Assembly (NCBI GenBank): GCA_002733805.1
Contig: NVXG01000040.1
Coordinates: 1 to 51,336 of the forward strand
Source of the DNA: Robiginitomaculum sp.
Lineage (GTDB): Bacteria > Pseudomonadota > Alphaproteobacteria > Caulobacterales > Maricaulaceae
Length of the DNA: 51,336 bases
Direction of reading: 5' to 3'
The translations under genes and the position numbers were made by a program. This document shows positions 16,372-25,034 of this stretch, in pieces (position 1 is the first letter of the stretch; the number at the start of each line of letters is the position of its first letter). Below the pieces are notes generated by a model. That model was not told where the DNA came from and made no database searches. It saw only the letters and a program-made list of their open reading frames with translations.

Positions 16372-16785
16372 TCAGCCAGTCAGCACATAAAAAAGCAGGG
16401 TCAACGCTAATGCCATTGTGGATAACCACGTGAACAGGGTGCCGAAAAAGCGACCTTTGGGTACGCCAGAATTCTCTACCTTATTGTTGAAATTAAAAGC
16501 GTGACCACAGCGGGCAAAGGTAAACACCGCGCCAAATCCGTGGATCAGGACCACCGGGGCCGAAGTGGCTGCCAAGGCAAACAGGCCCAGAAAAAACATC
16601 GGTGCATATTCGATCAGATTGGCGTGAATGCGGATACGCCGCTGCATGCCCAGATCTTCGCCATCACCTAAACTGATGCTATCTTTGGATCGTACTTGCA
16701 CAACCCGATAGGCCAATACGATGACCAAAATCATTTGAATGGCCAGATACAGGCTGGCCGCTTGAATACCACTCATTTCCAACAT
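16372..16785 (-). CDS. MAPEG family membrane protein
   Basis: Inner-membrane protein of 137 residues with four hydrophobic segments (about 5-27, 56-78, 79-97 and 115-135). The MAPEG signature is RIHANLIEYAPMF near residue 51, where family members bind glutathione. Enzymes of this family are glutathione transferases or peroxidases acting on lipophilic substrates. The start at 16785 has GGGGAG eight bases upstream. A DsbA-like thiol oxidoreductase lies just upstream in the same direction, which may point to shared thiol chemistry but is not proof. Confidence 0.9.
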   Translation of the reverse strand: MLEMSGIQAASLYLAIQMILVIVLAYRVVQVRSKDSISLGDGEDLGMQRRIRIHANLIEYAPMFFLGLFALAATSAPVVLIHGFGAVFTFARCGHAFNFNNKVENSGVPKGRFFGTLFTWLSTMALALTLLFYVLTG

Positions 16786-16849
16786 TATTGTCTCCCCAAA
16801 ATGTCACATACTGAACCATGGCTGACAGGAGCGAGCAAGCAAATACCGC

Positions 16850-17500
16850 TTATGCAGTTTTGTTTTGGGCCAGAAATTGCGCGAGATCAGCCGGGGGCAG
16901 CGCGCCGGAAATCCCGGCTTTTCGATTGACGATAAAAGTAGGCACGCCAGAAATGCCCATTTCTTGAAACACCTTCACCTCGGCTTCGATTTTGGCCTTG
17001 TCCTGCTCTTTTTCCAGCAACTCGACCACCAATGCACCATCCATGCCCAAGCTCGTGCCAATTTCAGCCAGAACCTGATCGTCTCCAATATCTTTTCCGT
17101 CAGTAAAAAACGCTTGGAACAAGGCTTCTTTGGCCACCAGGCCGCGCTCTTGTCCCTGGGCCCACAATAAAAAACGATGGGCTTTGCCGGTATGAGGACG
17201 ACGTTTGATTTTGCCAAATTGAAAGTCGATGCTCACAGCACGACCGGCCTGTTCCAAGGCGTTCAAACCCGCTTTGCGTTGGTCTTTGTTTGGAAATTTT
17301 TTGTCCATATAGGCGTGATATTCCACGCCGGATTCGGGCAGATTGGCATCCAAAAAAAACGGGCGAAACGTCAGCGAAAATACCTGATCCTGATTGGTCT
17401 GCATGGCCAGCATCAAATGGCGTAAACCCACCCAACACCACGGACAAACCAGATCGGAAACCATATCAATTTCAGTGATGTTGGTTTCCTGATCGGCCAT
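16850..17500 (-). CDS. DsbA family oxidoreductase (FrnE-like)
   Basis: Cytoplasmic thioredoxin-fold protein of 216 residues with the active site CPWC at 19-22 and a cis-Pro loop SGVPTF near 188. There is no signal peptide, so it belongs to the FrnE/2-hydroxychromene isomerase-like branch rather than periplasmic DsbA. FrnE homologues act in oxidative-stress resistance as disulphide isomerases. The gene begins four bases after the stop of the ketoacyl synthase gene, so they probably share a message, and MAPEG follows 64 bases later. Confidence 0.92.
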   Translation of the reverse strand: MADQETNITEIDMVSDLVCPWCWVGLRHLMLAMQTNQDQVFSLTFRPFFLDANLPESGVEYHAYMDKKFPNKDQRKAGLNALEQAGRAVSIDFQFGKIKRRPHTGKAHRFLLWAQGQERGLVAKEALFQAFFTDGKDIGDDQVLAEIGTSLGMDGALVVELLEKEQDKAKIEAEVKVFQEMGISGVPTFIVNRKAGISGALPPADLAQFLAQNKTA

Positions 17501-17504
17501 GGGT

Positions 17505-18623
17505 TTAGCGTTTCTCGATCACAATGGTGCCAGCCGAATATCCGGCCCCGAATGAGCAGATCAGTCCCTTATCGCCCTTGACGAAATCAGCTTTGGTTTT
17601 GTGAAAGGCAATGATTGATCCGGCCGATGATGTATTGGCGTATTCGTCCAAAATGACCGGAGCCATGTCCGCGTTGGCCGCGTCACCCAGCACTTTTTTC
17701 GTGATAAAATTGTTCATGCTCAAATTGGCCTGATGCAACCACATGCGTTTTAAGGATTTCGGGTCGATTTTCAAGTCTTGCAATTGTTGGCGGATCATTT
17801 CGGCAACCAAAGGCACGACTTCGCGAAATACTTTTCGACCTTCCTGCACAAACAATTTATCATCTGCCCCAACGCCATCCGGTGCGGCGCGGTTCAAAAA
17901 TCCAAAATTATTGCGGATATTGTTCGAGAACTTTGTTTTTAAGACCGAACCGCAAATGTTGTAGGCGCCCTCGGGGGCCATATCTTCGGCTTCGACCAGC
18001 ACAGCAGTGGCTACATCGCCAAAAATGAAATGGCTGTCGCGATCGCGAAAGTTCAAATGACCCGAACAAATTTCCGGGCTGCAAACCAGTACCGATTTGA
18101 CCTGTCCGCTTTCGATCATGCCTTGGGCCATGGCGATCCCGAAGGTGGCCGAAGAACAAGCCACATTCATGTCAAAGCCAAACCCTTCAATGCCCAGCGC
18201 GTCCTGCACTTCGATTGAAATGGCTGGGTAGGACCGTTGTAAATTGGAACAGGCGACCAATACGGTATCCACATCCTTCGCATCGCGCCCTGCGGCGGTC
18301 ATGGCGTCTTTGGCGGCAGCTACGGCAATTTCGGCCAGCAAGGACAATTCATTGTCCGGGCGTTCGGCAATGCGGGGTGCCATGATCTGCGGGTCCAAAA
18401 TGGGCGCTTTGGAGATCACAAAGCGTGATTTGATGCCGGAGGCCTTTTCGATAAAGGCGGATGAGGACAATGGCTTGGCCTCCGTCTCGCCAGCTTGGAT
18501 GGCGCTTTGGTTGTCGCGATTCCAAGCTTCCGCCCAGTGATTATAGCTGGCGACCAGTTCGTCGTTGGAAATACTGTCTTTTGGAGTCCACAGCCCGGTT
18601 GCGGAAATGACGGCTTTACTCAT
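17505..18623 (-). CDS. Beta-ketoacyl-ACP synthase III-like thiolase (long form)
   Basis: Condensing enzyme of the FabH fold, 372 residues against about 320 for housekeeping FabH. The triad is Cys156 (in NVACSSATF), His297 (in WLHQAN) and Asn330 (in EYANTSSAG). Extra residues lie in the N-terminal region (about 25-75, YNHWAEAW and IEKASGIKSRFV). This long form resembles, from memory, Pseudomonas PA3286 (FabH2), which condenses octanoyl-CoA with malonyl-ACP to feed beta-oxidation products into lipid synthesis; that substrate is inferred. No acyl-carrier or other fatty acid genes are adjacent. Confidence 0.85.
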   Translation of the reverse strand: MSKAVISATGLWTPKDSISNDELVASYNHWAEAWNRDNQSAIQAGETEAKPLSSSAFIEKASGIKSRFVISKAPILDPQIMAPRIAERPDNELSLLAEIAVAAAKDAMTAAGRDAKDVDTVLVACSNLQRSYPAISIEVQDALGIEGFGFDMNVACSSATFGIAMAQGMIESGQVKSVLVCSPEICSGHLNFRDRDSHFIFGDVATAVLVEAEDMAPEGAYNICGSVLKTKFSNNIRNNFGFLNRAAPDGVGADDKLFVQEGRKVFREVVPLVAEMIRQQLQDLKIDPKSLKRMWLHQANLSMNNFITKKVLGDAANADMAPVILDEYANTSSAGSIIAFHKTKADFVKGDKGLICSFGAGYSAGTIVIEKR

Positions 18624-18734
18624 GCCTGATCCAGTTTCTTATTTTGCTGTTTGTTGAAACACAGCCCCAACCAAAACCATAGCCCGGCTGACCCGGCCTT
18701 GTCAGGCAAGATTTGTTTCAAAGTACATCACATT

Positions 18735-19325
18735 TTAGCGATTGGTGACATCGCCCAACGCCCGGACCGGACCATAGCAATGGCAATCTGTGGCGTGATC
18801 GTTGATCATGCCGACCGCTTGCATAAATGCGTAGACAATGACTGGTCCACAAAATTTGAAACCGCGTGATTTCAAGTCTTTGGTGATGGTTTCAGACAAC
18901 TCGGTTTTCACCGGAGCATCTTTGAAGTCGGCCCACTCATTCTGGAGCGGACGACCATCCATAAAGCCCCACATATAGGCGGAGAAATCCTCCCCTTTGT
19001 CGCGCATGTCCAAAAATAGCTTGGCCCCGTCAATGGTCGCTTGGCATTTGGCCCGGGAGCGGATGATGCCTGTATCGCTTAGCAATCGCTCCATATCTCG
19101 CTCGTCAAACCGGGCGACTTTTTCCGGGTCAAAATTGGCAAAGGCAGCGCGAATGGTCTCTCGTTTGCGTAAAATGGTGATCCAAGCCAACCCGGCCTGC
19201 ATGCCATCCAACACCAGCTTTTCCCACAGCGCCCGGCTGTCCCACTCCGGCACCCCCCACTCTTCATCATGATAGGCACAATAAAGCGGATCATTGGCCG
19301 GTACCCAGCCACATCTGTTGGTCAT
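18735..19325 (-). CDS. tag: DNA-3-methyladenine glycosylase I (Tag)
   Basis: Base-excision repair enzyme of 196 residues that removes 3-methyladenine from DNA. The N-terminal MTNRCGWVPANDPLYCAYHD and YHDEEWGVP segments are typical, with zinc ligands Cys5 and His19; the C-terminal HATDCHC supplies the others. The start at 19325 is set by an ATGA overlap with the ygfZ stop; the frame continues to 19364 within that gene. The pair ygfZ-tag is therefore translationally coupled. No terminator is obvious downstream. Confidence 0.94.
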   Translation of the reverse strand: MTNRCGWVPANDPLYCAYHDEEWGVPEWDSRALWEKLVLDGMQAGLAWITILRKRETIRAAFANFDPEKVARFDERDMERLLSDTGIIRSRAKCQATIDGAKLFLDMRDKGEDFSAYMWGFMDGRPLQNEWADFKDAPVKTELSETITKDLKSRGFKFCGPVIVYAFMQAVGMINDHATDCHCYGPVRALGDVTNR

Positions 19326-20137
19326 TTTGTGTCCTCTTTGGGGGGCTGCAAGATCATTTCCCAACCATCGGCATTGATCTCAAGTCCGGCCTCCAAGGCT
19401 TTGGCCAGACGATCGGTCCGCACCAGCGCCAAGGCTTGATGATCTTGGGAGGAACAGATTTGCCCGAGCGGTCCGGTCCCGGCCAATATCTTTATGCCGT
19501 TTTTGGGAGCGGGTCCTTTGAACTGGGCCAGCACCATTCGTTTGCGTACATGACCCCGGCGTTTCATTCGGCTGACCACTTCTTGGCCGACATAACAGCC
19601 TTTGCGCCATGCAATGCCGTTGTGCAGGTCCATATTGATATCAGAGGCAAATACTTGCCCGCTGATATAATCCACGTCCTGCTCCGGGATCATGTGGGTA
19701 AAGCGGGCGGTAAAGGTGTTTTTCTTGAGGTGTTGATTGGCCTTGGTCATCGGGATCAGGCAACGAAAGCCCAGATCGTCATGGCGCGGATCGGCGTAAC
19801 AAACGCCCTCATCGGACATTTCCTCGGCGATACATACTTGCCATTGATCCGAAACATCCTCGATCGTCACATCAGCCCGCAAGCGAAACATGGTCAATCG
19901 TTTGACCAGTGCGTCAAAATCCACCGCTGGGCAATCGAGCAAGAAACCGTCTTGGTGCTTGATCACAAAAAATGTCCACAACACTTTTCCTTGCGGGGAA
20001 AGCAGCGCAGCAAAGATGGCGGGCTGGTTTTGCAGCAAGTCCATATCATTGGTGAGCATGCCTTGTAAGAAGGCATGAGCTTCGGAGCCGGTAACGCGCA
20101 TCACGGCGCGCGGGCTAGGGGGTGTGTATAGGTGCAT
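19322..20137 (-). CDS. ygfZ: YgfZ/GcvT-family folate-binding Fe-S maintenance protein
   Basis: Tetrahydrofolate-binding protein of 271 residues that supports assembly or repair of certain Fe-S enzymes. The diagnostic motif is KGCYVGQE (179-186), with Cys181 needed for function in E. coli; the N-terminal fold shows FLQGMLTND and LLSPQGKVL. The start at 20137 gives the normal N-terminus; the frame extends 79 codons further upstream into the pyrC gene on the other strand, which is not credible. The gene diverges from pyrC with 51 bases between starts, so promoters of both must share this space. Confidence 0.92.
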   Translation of the reverse strand: MHLYTPPSPRAVMRVTGSEAHAFLQGMLTNDMDLLQNQPAIFAALLSPQGKVLWTFFVIKHQDGFLLDCPAVDFDALVKRLTMFRLRADVTIEDVSDQWQVCIAEEMSDEGVCYADPRHDDLGFRCLIPMTKANQHLKKNTFTARFTHMIPEQDVDYISGQVFASDINMDLHNGIAWRKGCYVGQEVVSRMKRRGHVRKRMVLAQFKGPAPKNGIKILAGTGPLGQICSSQDHQALALVRTDRLAKALEAGLEINADGWEMILQPPKEDTK

Positions 20138-20188
20138 ACCTAGTATAGTGGTGCAGCTTGGTTCACTTCGCAAGGCGAGTCGTTTGTT

Positions 20189-21511
20189 ATGACCTATGAT
20201 CTTTTGATTACCGGCGGCACCATCGTCAATCATGACGGGATTGGGCCAGCAGATGTTGCCATTACCGACGGGCGCATAGTCGCCATTGGTGATCTGGCCC
20301 GGGCTTCGGCCGGGCAAAAACTGGATGCCACCGGCCTGCACGTATTGCCCGGCGTGATTGATACCCAAGTGCATTTCAGGGAGCCGGGGTCAGAGGCCAA
20401 GGAAGACCTGCAAACTGGTTCCCGCGCTGCTGTTCTGGGCGGGGTCACCGCGGTTTTTGAAATGCCGAACACCAACCCAACCACTTCCACGGTCGAAGCC
20501 ATTCAAGACAAAGTAAAACGAGCCAAGGGCCGCATGCATTGCGATCATGCGTTTTATGCTGGTGCCACCAATGAGAATTCGAAAGACCTGCCCGATCTGG
20601 AACGAACCCCCGGTTGTTGCGGTATCAAGGTATTTATGGGAGCCAGTACCGGCTCTTTGCTGGTGGCCGACGACGAAGGACTGGCCAAGGTGTTGGCCAA
20701 TATCACTCGGCGCGCCGCGTTTCATTCCGAGGATGAACCGCGCATGCAATCGCGCCAGCATCTGGCTGTGCCTGGCGACTGGGCTTCGCATCCCGTGGTG
20801 CGCGATGCCGAATCCGCCATGATCTCGACCCGGCGTTTGGTGCGGCTGGCCCGCAAAGCTGGCAAGCGGATCCACGTGCTGCATATTTCTACTGCCGAAG
20901 AAATTGAATATCTGGCCCAGCACCGCGACGTGGCCACGGTCGAAGTAACCCCGCAACACCTGACCCTGCAATCGCCAGATTGTTACGAGCAACTGGCTGG
21001 CAAGGCACAAATGAACCCGCCGATCCGCTCGCGGCGGCATAAAATGGGATTGTGGGCCGGTATCCGAAATGGACTGGTCGATGTGATCGGCTCCGATCAC
21101 GCGCCGCATCTGGCTGAGGAAAAAGCCAAACCATACCCGAATTCACCATCAGGCATGCCCGGCGTGCAAACCTTGGTACCGATCCTGCTGGATCATGTGG
21201 CCAAAAACCGCTTGTCGCTTGGGCGCTTTGTCGACCTGACCTCGGCCGGGGCCAATCGTATTTTCGGCATTGCCGGCAAAGGCCGCATGGCGGTGGGTTA
21301 TGACGCAGATTTCACCTTGGTGGACCTAAAAGCCAAACGCACCATCACCGACGAGTGGATTGCCTCGAAATCTAAGTGGACCGCGTTTGCCGGTCGCGAG
21401 GTTACCGGCTGGCCGATGGCCACCATCATTCGCGGGCAAATCGTCATGCAAGACGACGAAGTCATCGCTGAAGGTTTGGGTGCCCCGATCCGCTTTCAGG
21501 AACAATTGTAG
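20189..21511 (+). CDS. pyrC: Dihydroorotase-family amidohydrolase (class I)
   Basis: Cyclic amidohydrolase of 440 residues, likely converting carbamoyl aspartate to dihydroorotate in pyrimidine synthesis. Metal and catalytic positions: carbamylated Lys147 (in GIKVFMG), His179, His232 (in HVLHIST) and Asp303 (in GSDHAPH). The usual HxH motif reads DTQVHFREPG, so the first metal-binding His is Gln60 and only His62 remains. From memory this DTQVHFREPG variant occurs in other alphaproteobacteria. Activity is therefore likely but not certain, and a non-catalytic pyrC' type partner is an alternative. No pyrB lies next to it. Start: AGGCGAG lies 11 bases upstream. Confidence 0.85.
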   Translation: MTYDLLITGGTIVNHDGIGPADVAITDGRIVAIGDLARASAGQKLDATGLHVLPGVIDTQVHFREPGSEAKEDLQTGSRAAVLGGVTAVFEMPNTNPTTSTVEAIQDKVKRAKGRMHCDHAFYAGATNENSKDLPDLERTPGCCGIKVFMGASTGSLLVADDEGLAKVLANITRRAAFHSEDEPRMQSRQHLAVPGDWASHPVVRDAESAMISTRRLVRLARKAGKRIHVLHISTAEEIEYLAQHRDVATVEVTPQHLTLQSPDCYEQLAGKAQMNPPIRSRRHKMGLWAGIRNGLVDVIGSDHAPHLAEEKAKPYPNSPSGMPGVQTLVPILLDHVAKNRLSLGRFVDLTSAGANRIFGIAGKGRMAVGYDADFTLVDLKAKRTITDEWIASKSKWTAFAGREVTGWPMATIIRGQIVMQDDEVIAEGLGAPIRFQEQL

Positions 21512-21529
21512 GGCTTACTGTCTCTTGGT

Positions 21530-21548
21530 CCCCGGACTTGATCCGGGG
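21530..21548. repeat. CCCCGG palindrome (family B, copy 3)
   Basis: CCCCGGACTTGATCCGGGG is identical to the copy at 12135-12153 and lies 18 bases after the pyrC stop. It is an imperfect palindrome with six-base CCCCGG/CCGGGG ends. It is immediately followed by a family A element, so the pyrC 3' flank carries two different repeat types in tandem. Confidence 0.85.
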
Positions 21549-21566
21549 ACGGCACGCCGTGATGTT

Positions 21567-21704
21567 GCCGATGCTTCGAGGCTCCCGCTGGTCGCACCTC
21601 AGCATGAGGGAGCGTATAGACGGACCGATCTTATAGACGAACAAATCTCAACACCACCAACCTCATGCTGAGGGATTGCGAAGCAATCGTCTCGAAGCAT
21701 CGGC
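21567..21704. repeat. Nested inverted repeat, family A copy 2
   Basis: Begins with the same GCCGATGCTTCGAGGCTC as copy 1 and ends with CTCGAAGCATCGGC; the inner palindromes CCTCAGCATGAGG (about 21598-21610) and CCTCATGCTGAGG (about 21661-21673) are also kept. The centre differs from copy 1 and the right arm carries an extra GATTGCGAAGCAATC palindrome. It lies between the convergent pyrC and a small minus-strand gene. Confidence 0.85.
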
Positions 21705-21718
21705 GTGCGGCACCAACC

Positions 21719-21751
21719 AAAAAAAGGGCCGAGTGTTCGCACACCCGACCC
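21719..21751 (-). terminator. Rho-independent terminator, minus strand
   Basis: On the minus strand GGGTCGGGTGT pairs with ACACTCGGCCC across a four-base GCGA loop and is followed by seven T. It lies 38 bases after the stop of the small gene at 21790 and should end the transcript before repeat family A. Confidence 0.88.
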
Positions 21752-21789
21752 AGATTTTTAGGTTGTTTTTATTGTTTTTGGCGTGTGGC

Positions 21790-22050
21790 TTAGTTGGCCA
21801 AGCCTTCACGCATGGAAAATTCGCCGCGAATGATACGGTCCGGCAAGCGTCTGGTCATTTCGGCGACAATTTCTTCGCCGTATACGTCAATCAGATCAGC
21901 CAGTGCCGCAAAAATTGCGGAAGTCGCAATGTTTTCGGGGGTGCAACCTTTGGCCAAAGCCTGGTCCCACGCACATAGGATCATGTCCAATGCAGTAGAT
22001 TTTTGTTCGTCTTTCTCAAGACGTTGCGTGATTGCACAGTCAGTCGTCAT
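21790..22050 (-). CDS. Hypothetical small acidic helical protein (86 aa)
   Basis: I do not recognise the family. The 86 residues are mostly polar and likely alpha-helical, with no signal peptide or membrane segment; they include an acidic stretch LIDVYGEEIVAEMTRRLPDR and end in REGLAN. The start at 22050 is chosen because GGGGAA lies a few bases upstream; an ATG at 22080 would add ten residues. It is followed by a strong terminator, which supports it being a real gene. A regulatory or small housekeeping role is possible; nothing more can be said. Confidence 0.65.
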   Translation of the reverse strand: MTTDCAITQRLEKDEQKSTALDMILCAWDQALAKGCTPENIATSAIFAALADLIDVYGEEIVAEMTRRLPDRIIRGEFSMREGLAN

Positions 22051-22121
22051 CGTCGTTCCCCGCGAAAACTTTACCACCAATTTAAGGGCAGGTTTTTCCC
22101 GCCTCTGTCCGTAGGTATAGC

Positions 22122-22568
22122 TCAGCGAAGATAAGGATCGGCTAATGCATCCGATAAAATTCTACCTTGTTCGGCTTTTATTTGAATTTGCCGGTCGATT
22201 TGCGATCCGCAGTCGGGAAATCGTCGGGCTTGTTGGCGATATCCTTGATTGAATGCGCCGATAAGCCGCCCTCTGGCCCGGTAGCCGGGATTTTCCAGCT
22301 CGAGCATTTCCACCATACGATCGCGCCAGTCTTGGGTTTTTCGCCCCTGACAAACCACATGCAAATAGTGGATCGCACCGATGGTTTCGGCCAGTTTTTC
22401 CATAGTGCGGCGGGTATCAGGTGGACGCTGTACCGGGCTTTGTGCCAAGGCAGAACTGGCAAAAAAGACCAATAGACAAGCGGCAAATCCGATTTTTAGC
22501 GATAATAACGCCGTCTTACATGGGTCAGTGACCAGACAAAGGCGATGAGCCAGAATAGGCCGGTCCAT
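22122..22568 (-). CDS. TIGR02301 family secreted protein
   Basis: Alphaproteobacterial family of unknown function. The typical body is clear: MEKLAETIGAIHYLHVVC, then WRDRMVEMLELENP and AFNQGYRQQARRFPDC, with two conserved Cys. A signal peptide (core about IGFAACLLVFFASSALAQ) precedes it, so the protein is periplasmic. The start is unresolved: the only ATG close by is at 22568, which puts 22 odd residues before the signal peptide and overlaps the small membrane-protein gene; no ATG, GTG or TTG lies right before the signal core. Either a rare start codon or a lost start is possible. Confidence 0.72.
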   Translation of the reverse strand: MDRPILAHRLCLVTDPCKTALLSLKIGFAACLLVFFASSALAQSPVQRPPDTRRTMEKLAETIGAIHYLHVVCQGRKTQDWRDRMVEMLELENPGYRARGRLIGAFNQGYRQQARRFPDCGSQIDRQIQIKAEQGRILSDALADPYLR

Positions 22569-22678
22569 CCGAGTAAAAAGGTCAAAAAGAATATGGCTGT
22601 GGTGCTGTGGTGTCCGCGAACCAAGGCGATCAGCCACGGCAAAAAGTAGAACAATAGAGGCAAAAGGCCGAAATCCAT
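22496..22678 (-). CDS. Superinfection immunity-like small membrane protein
   Basis: A 60-residue protein with two membrane helices (about 3-20 and 28-50) and a basic tail HVRRRYYR. The pattern YFLPWLIALVRGHHS, then IFFLTFLLGWTGLFWLIAFVWSL, matches the Imm_superinfect family named after T4 Imm. Chromosomal members are common outside phages and have no shown immunity role, so this is not evidence of a prophage. It overlaps the start region of the TIGR02301 gene. Confidence 0.75.
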   Translation of the reverse strand: MDFGLLPLLFYFLPWLIALVRGHHSTTAIFFLTFLLGWTGLFWLIAFVWSLTHVRRRYYR

Positions 22679-22747
22679 TGAATTTCTCCGTCATCTTTTG
22701 CCCCGCAGCCTCTTCTATATAGGTATTGGTTGGGGGGATGTCCAACT

Positions 22748-23530
22748 TCAGGCCGCTTTTTTTGCAGGTTGTGGACGCACAAATAGTGGTTTTTCATCCG
22801 ACCCGCCTTGGCAAAAGCGATACCCGGCTACTTCAAAGGCTTGCAAATCAGCCGGATTATCAATCCGGTTCTGAATAATCCAGCGGGCCATCAGCCCCCG
22901 AGCCTGTTTGGCAAAAAAGCTCAAGACCCGTTGTTGTCCGTCTTTTTCTTCCTTGAATACCGGGCTGATAATGGTCCGGTTCAGGGCTTTTTGATCGACC
23001 GATTTGAAATATTCATTCGAGGCCAGATTGATGACAACTGGTGTTTTGTGGTCCTGCAAGGTCTGGTTCAAGGCATCGGATATGCGGCGGCCCCAAAAAT
23101 CATACAGGTCTTCGCCGCGCTTTGTTTTGATCTTGCGACCCATCTCCAAGCGATAGGGTTGCATGGTGTCCAGCGGGCGCAACAGGCCATACAGGCCGGA
23201 CAAGATCCGGACATGGTTTTGGGCAAAGTTCAGCTCGCCGGTCGATAGCGTGGCGGCATCCAATCCGCGATAGACATCACCGGCAAAGGTCAATGCGGCC
23301 GGACTGCCCATGGTCTCGTCGGCCAAATCCAGTTGCTGAAAGCGTGAAAAGGTCAAATCGGTCAGATTGTCCGACAAATGCATCATCTGCCGGATTTGGG
23401 CACGGGTCAGTTGCCGGGTGGTTTTGGCCAAGGTCGCAGCTTGTTCCAACAATTCCGGGCGCGTGACGGGCCGCGACGGGTCTGGCTCTGGGATGATCAG
23501 TTTTTTGGCGGGTGAGAGCACGAGTAGCAT
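22748..23530 (-). CDS. yaaA: Peroxide stress protein YaaA (DUF328/UPF0246)
   Basis: Cytoplasmic protein of 260 residues; E. coli YaaA is induced by OxyR and limits free iron and DNA damage during peroxide stress, and binds DNA. Family features are the N-terminal LLVLSPAKKL, the FAGDVYRGLDA segment, ILSGLYGLLRPLD and VINLASNEYF. Length matches the family (about 258). The start at 23530 is the only ATG consistent with this N-terminus. It stands 58 bases after the FAD oxidase stop and 69 before the small membrane protein gene, with no visible OxyR site. Confidence 0.95.
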   Translation of the reverse strand: MLLVLSPAKKLIIPEPDPSRPVTRPELLEQAATLAKTTRQLTRAQIRQMMHLSDNLTDLTFSRFQQLDLADETMGSPAALTFAGDVYRGLDAATLSTGELNFAQNHVRILSGLYGLLRPLDTMQPYRLEMGRKIKTKRGEDLYDFWGRRISDALNQTLQDHKTPVVINLASNEYFKSVDQKALNRTIISPVFKEEKDGQQRVLSFFAKQARGLMARWIIQNRIDNPADLQAFEVAGYRFCQGGSDEKPLFVRPQPAKKAA

Positions 23531-23588
23531 GGCGTTTCTTCCAATAAAGATTTGAACGGTTCCAAACTAGAGCGCGCAGCCGGGTAGA

Positions 23589-25034
23589 TCAAACATCTTT
23601 CTTGTCTTGGGGCGCAATTTCAAACCACAAGCGCGGGTTCATCAAATGATCCGGGTCAAAGGTTTGTTTCAGGCTTTGCATCAGGGACAGTTCCATCGGT
23701 GATTTATAGCGTTGCATCTCGCCAATTTTGGCAATGCCAATGCCGTGCTCGGCCGAAAAACTACCCGCTCTGGCATGGACTAAATCATGCACCAGTCCGG
23801 TGATGGTTTCGCGCTGCGCCAGAAAATCCTGCGGTTTCATGCCGACTGGTTGCAACAAATTATAATGCAAATTGCCATCGCCCAAATGCCCGAAAATGCA
23901 AAACCTAGTACCGGGCGCTTGCAACTCAATCGCCTCGGCGGCGGCTTGTAAAAAATCAGGGATGGCGGCAAGGGGCAGGGAAATATCGTGTTTGATCGCC
24001 GCGCCCTGCTGTTTCTGGGCGGCTGAAATGTTTTCGCGCAGGGCCAACAGCGCATTGGCTTCGGCTTGGGATTTGGCGACAATTGCGTCGCTAATGCTCC
24101 CTTGTTCCATGGCGCTCTCCAGTGCGAAAAACACCTGATCCATAGCGTCTTGTGTGTCTGAGAGGCCAAATTCGACCAAGACATGCCATGGGGTCCGGCT
24201 TTGAAGCGGGCGGCGTGCATCATTCATATGGGCCAATACCAGCTCAAGTGAAGTTTCGGAGATCAGCTCGAATTTGGAAATTTGTTCAGCAAAACCCCCG
24301 CGTAAATGAGCCAGTAATTTCACTGCATCTTCCGGCTGTTCCAGTCCGGCCCAAATGGTGATTTGGGTGGGTGGGCGAGCGAACAGCCGTAAAGTGGCTC
24401 CGGTCACCACGCCCAATGTGCCCTCCGAGCCGATGAAAAGCTGTTTTAGGTCATAGCCGGTATTGTCTTTGCGTAAAGTCGAAAGACCATCCCACAATTG
24501 GCCATCCGGCAACACCACTTCGAGGCCCAAAACCAGATCGCGCATATTGCCATAGCGCAACACGCCCATGCCACCGGCGTTGGTGGCAATGGCCCCGCCA
24601 ATGGTTGCCGAGCCACCCGATGCCAGCTCCAACGGGAATAACAGATCATGTTCAGCGGCGGCTTCGGCCGCCTGTTGCAAGGTCACGCCCGCATCGACGC
24701 ACAAGGTCATGGCGGCAGGATCAATCGCCCGGATTTGGGTCAGGCGGCGGGTACTGAGCAAAACCTCGCCTTGCGGAATTTGTCCGCCGACCAGCCCGGT
24801 ATTGCCACCTTGGGGAGTGATTGGGAGTTTATATGTGGCACATAGGTTGACAAATTCCGCCAGCTTTTTTGGATTATCCGGCTGGGCCAGCAAGGGGGTA
24901 GACCCACGCCAACGATCACGCCATTCGGTGAGAAAGGGGGCCAATTGCACCGGGTCTTGCGCTAAGCCTTTGGGTCCGAGGATGGCCCGGGCCTTGTCGA
25001 TAAATGCTGTTGGGAGTTCAACCAAGTGGGCCAC
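23589..25034 (-). CDS. FAD-binding oxidoreductase (GlcD / D-2-hydroxyacid dehydrogenase type)
   Basis: Flavoenzyme of 481 residues oxidising a D-2-hydroxy acid such as D-lactate, glycolate or D-2-hydroxyglutarate. The PCMH-type FAD domain has QGGNTGLVGG, then GGAIATNAGG and GSEGTLGVVT; the C-terminal domain has GHLGDGNLHYN and SAEHGIG, which hold the metal and substrate. The alphaproteobacterial form beside a YrdC gene is often annotated as D-2-hydroxyglutarate dehydrogenase-like. No Fe-S partner is present, so it probably passes electrons to a quinone or electron-transfer flavoprotein. Overlaps tsaC by 17 bases. Confidence 0.9.
   Translation of the reverse strand: MAHLVELPTAFIDKARAILGPKGLAQDPVQLAPFLTEWRDRWRGSTPLLAQPDNPKKLAEFVNLCATYKLPITPQGGNTGLVGGQIPQGEVLLSTRRLTQIRAIDPAAMTLCVDAGVTLQQAAEAAAEHDLLFPLELASGGSATIGGAIATNAGGMGVLRYGNMRDLVLGLEVVLPDGQLWDGLSTLRKDNTGYDLKQLFIGSEGTLGVVTGATLRLFARPPTQITIWAGLEQPEDAVKLLAHLRGGFAEQISKFELISETSLELVLAHMNDARRPLQSRTPWHVLVEFGLSDTQDAMDQVFFALESAMEQGSISDAIVAKSQAEANALLALRENISAAQKQQGAAIKHDISLPLAAIPDFLQAAAEAIELQAPGTRFCIFGHLGDGNLHYNLLQPVGMKPQDFLAQRETITGLVHDLVHARAGSFSAEHGIGIAKIGEMQRYKSPMELSLMQSLKQTFDPDHLMNPRLWFEIAPQDKKDV

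Noticed and set aside
22496-22678. Superinfection immunity-like gene as a sign of prophage or phage defence
   Set aside because: No phage genes, integrase or attachment sites are nearby, and chromosomal members of this family are common.
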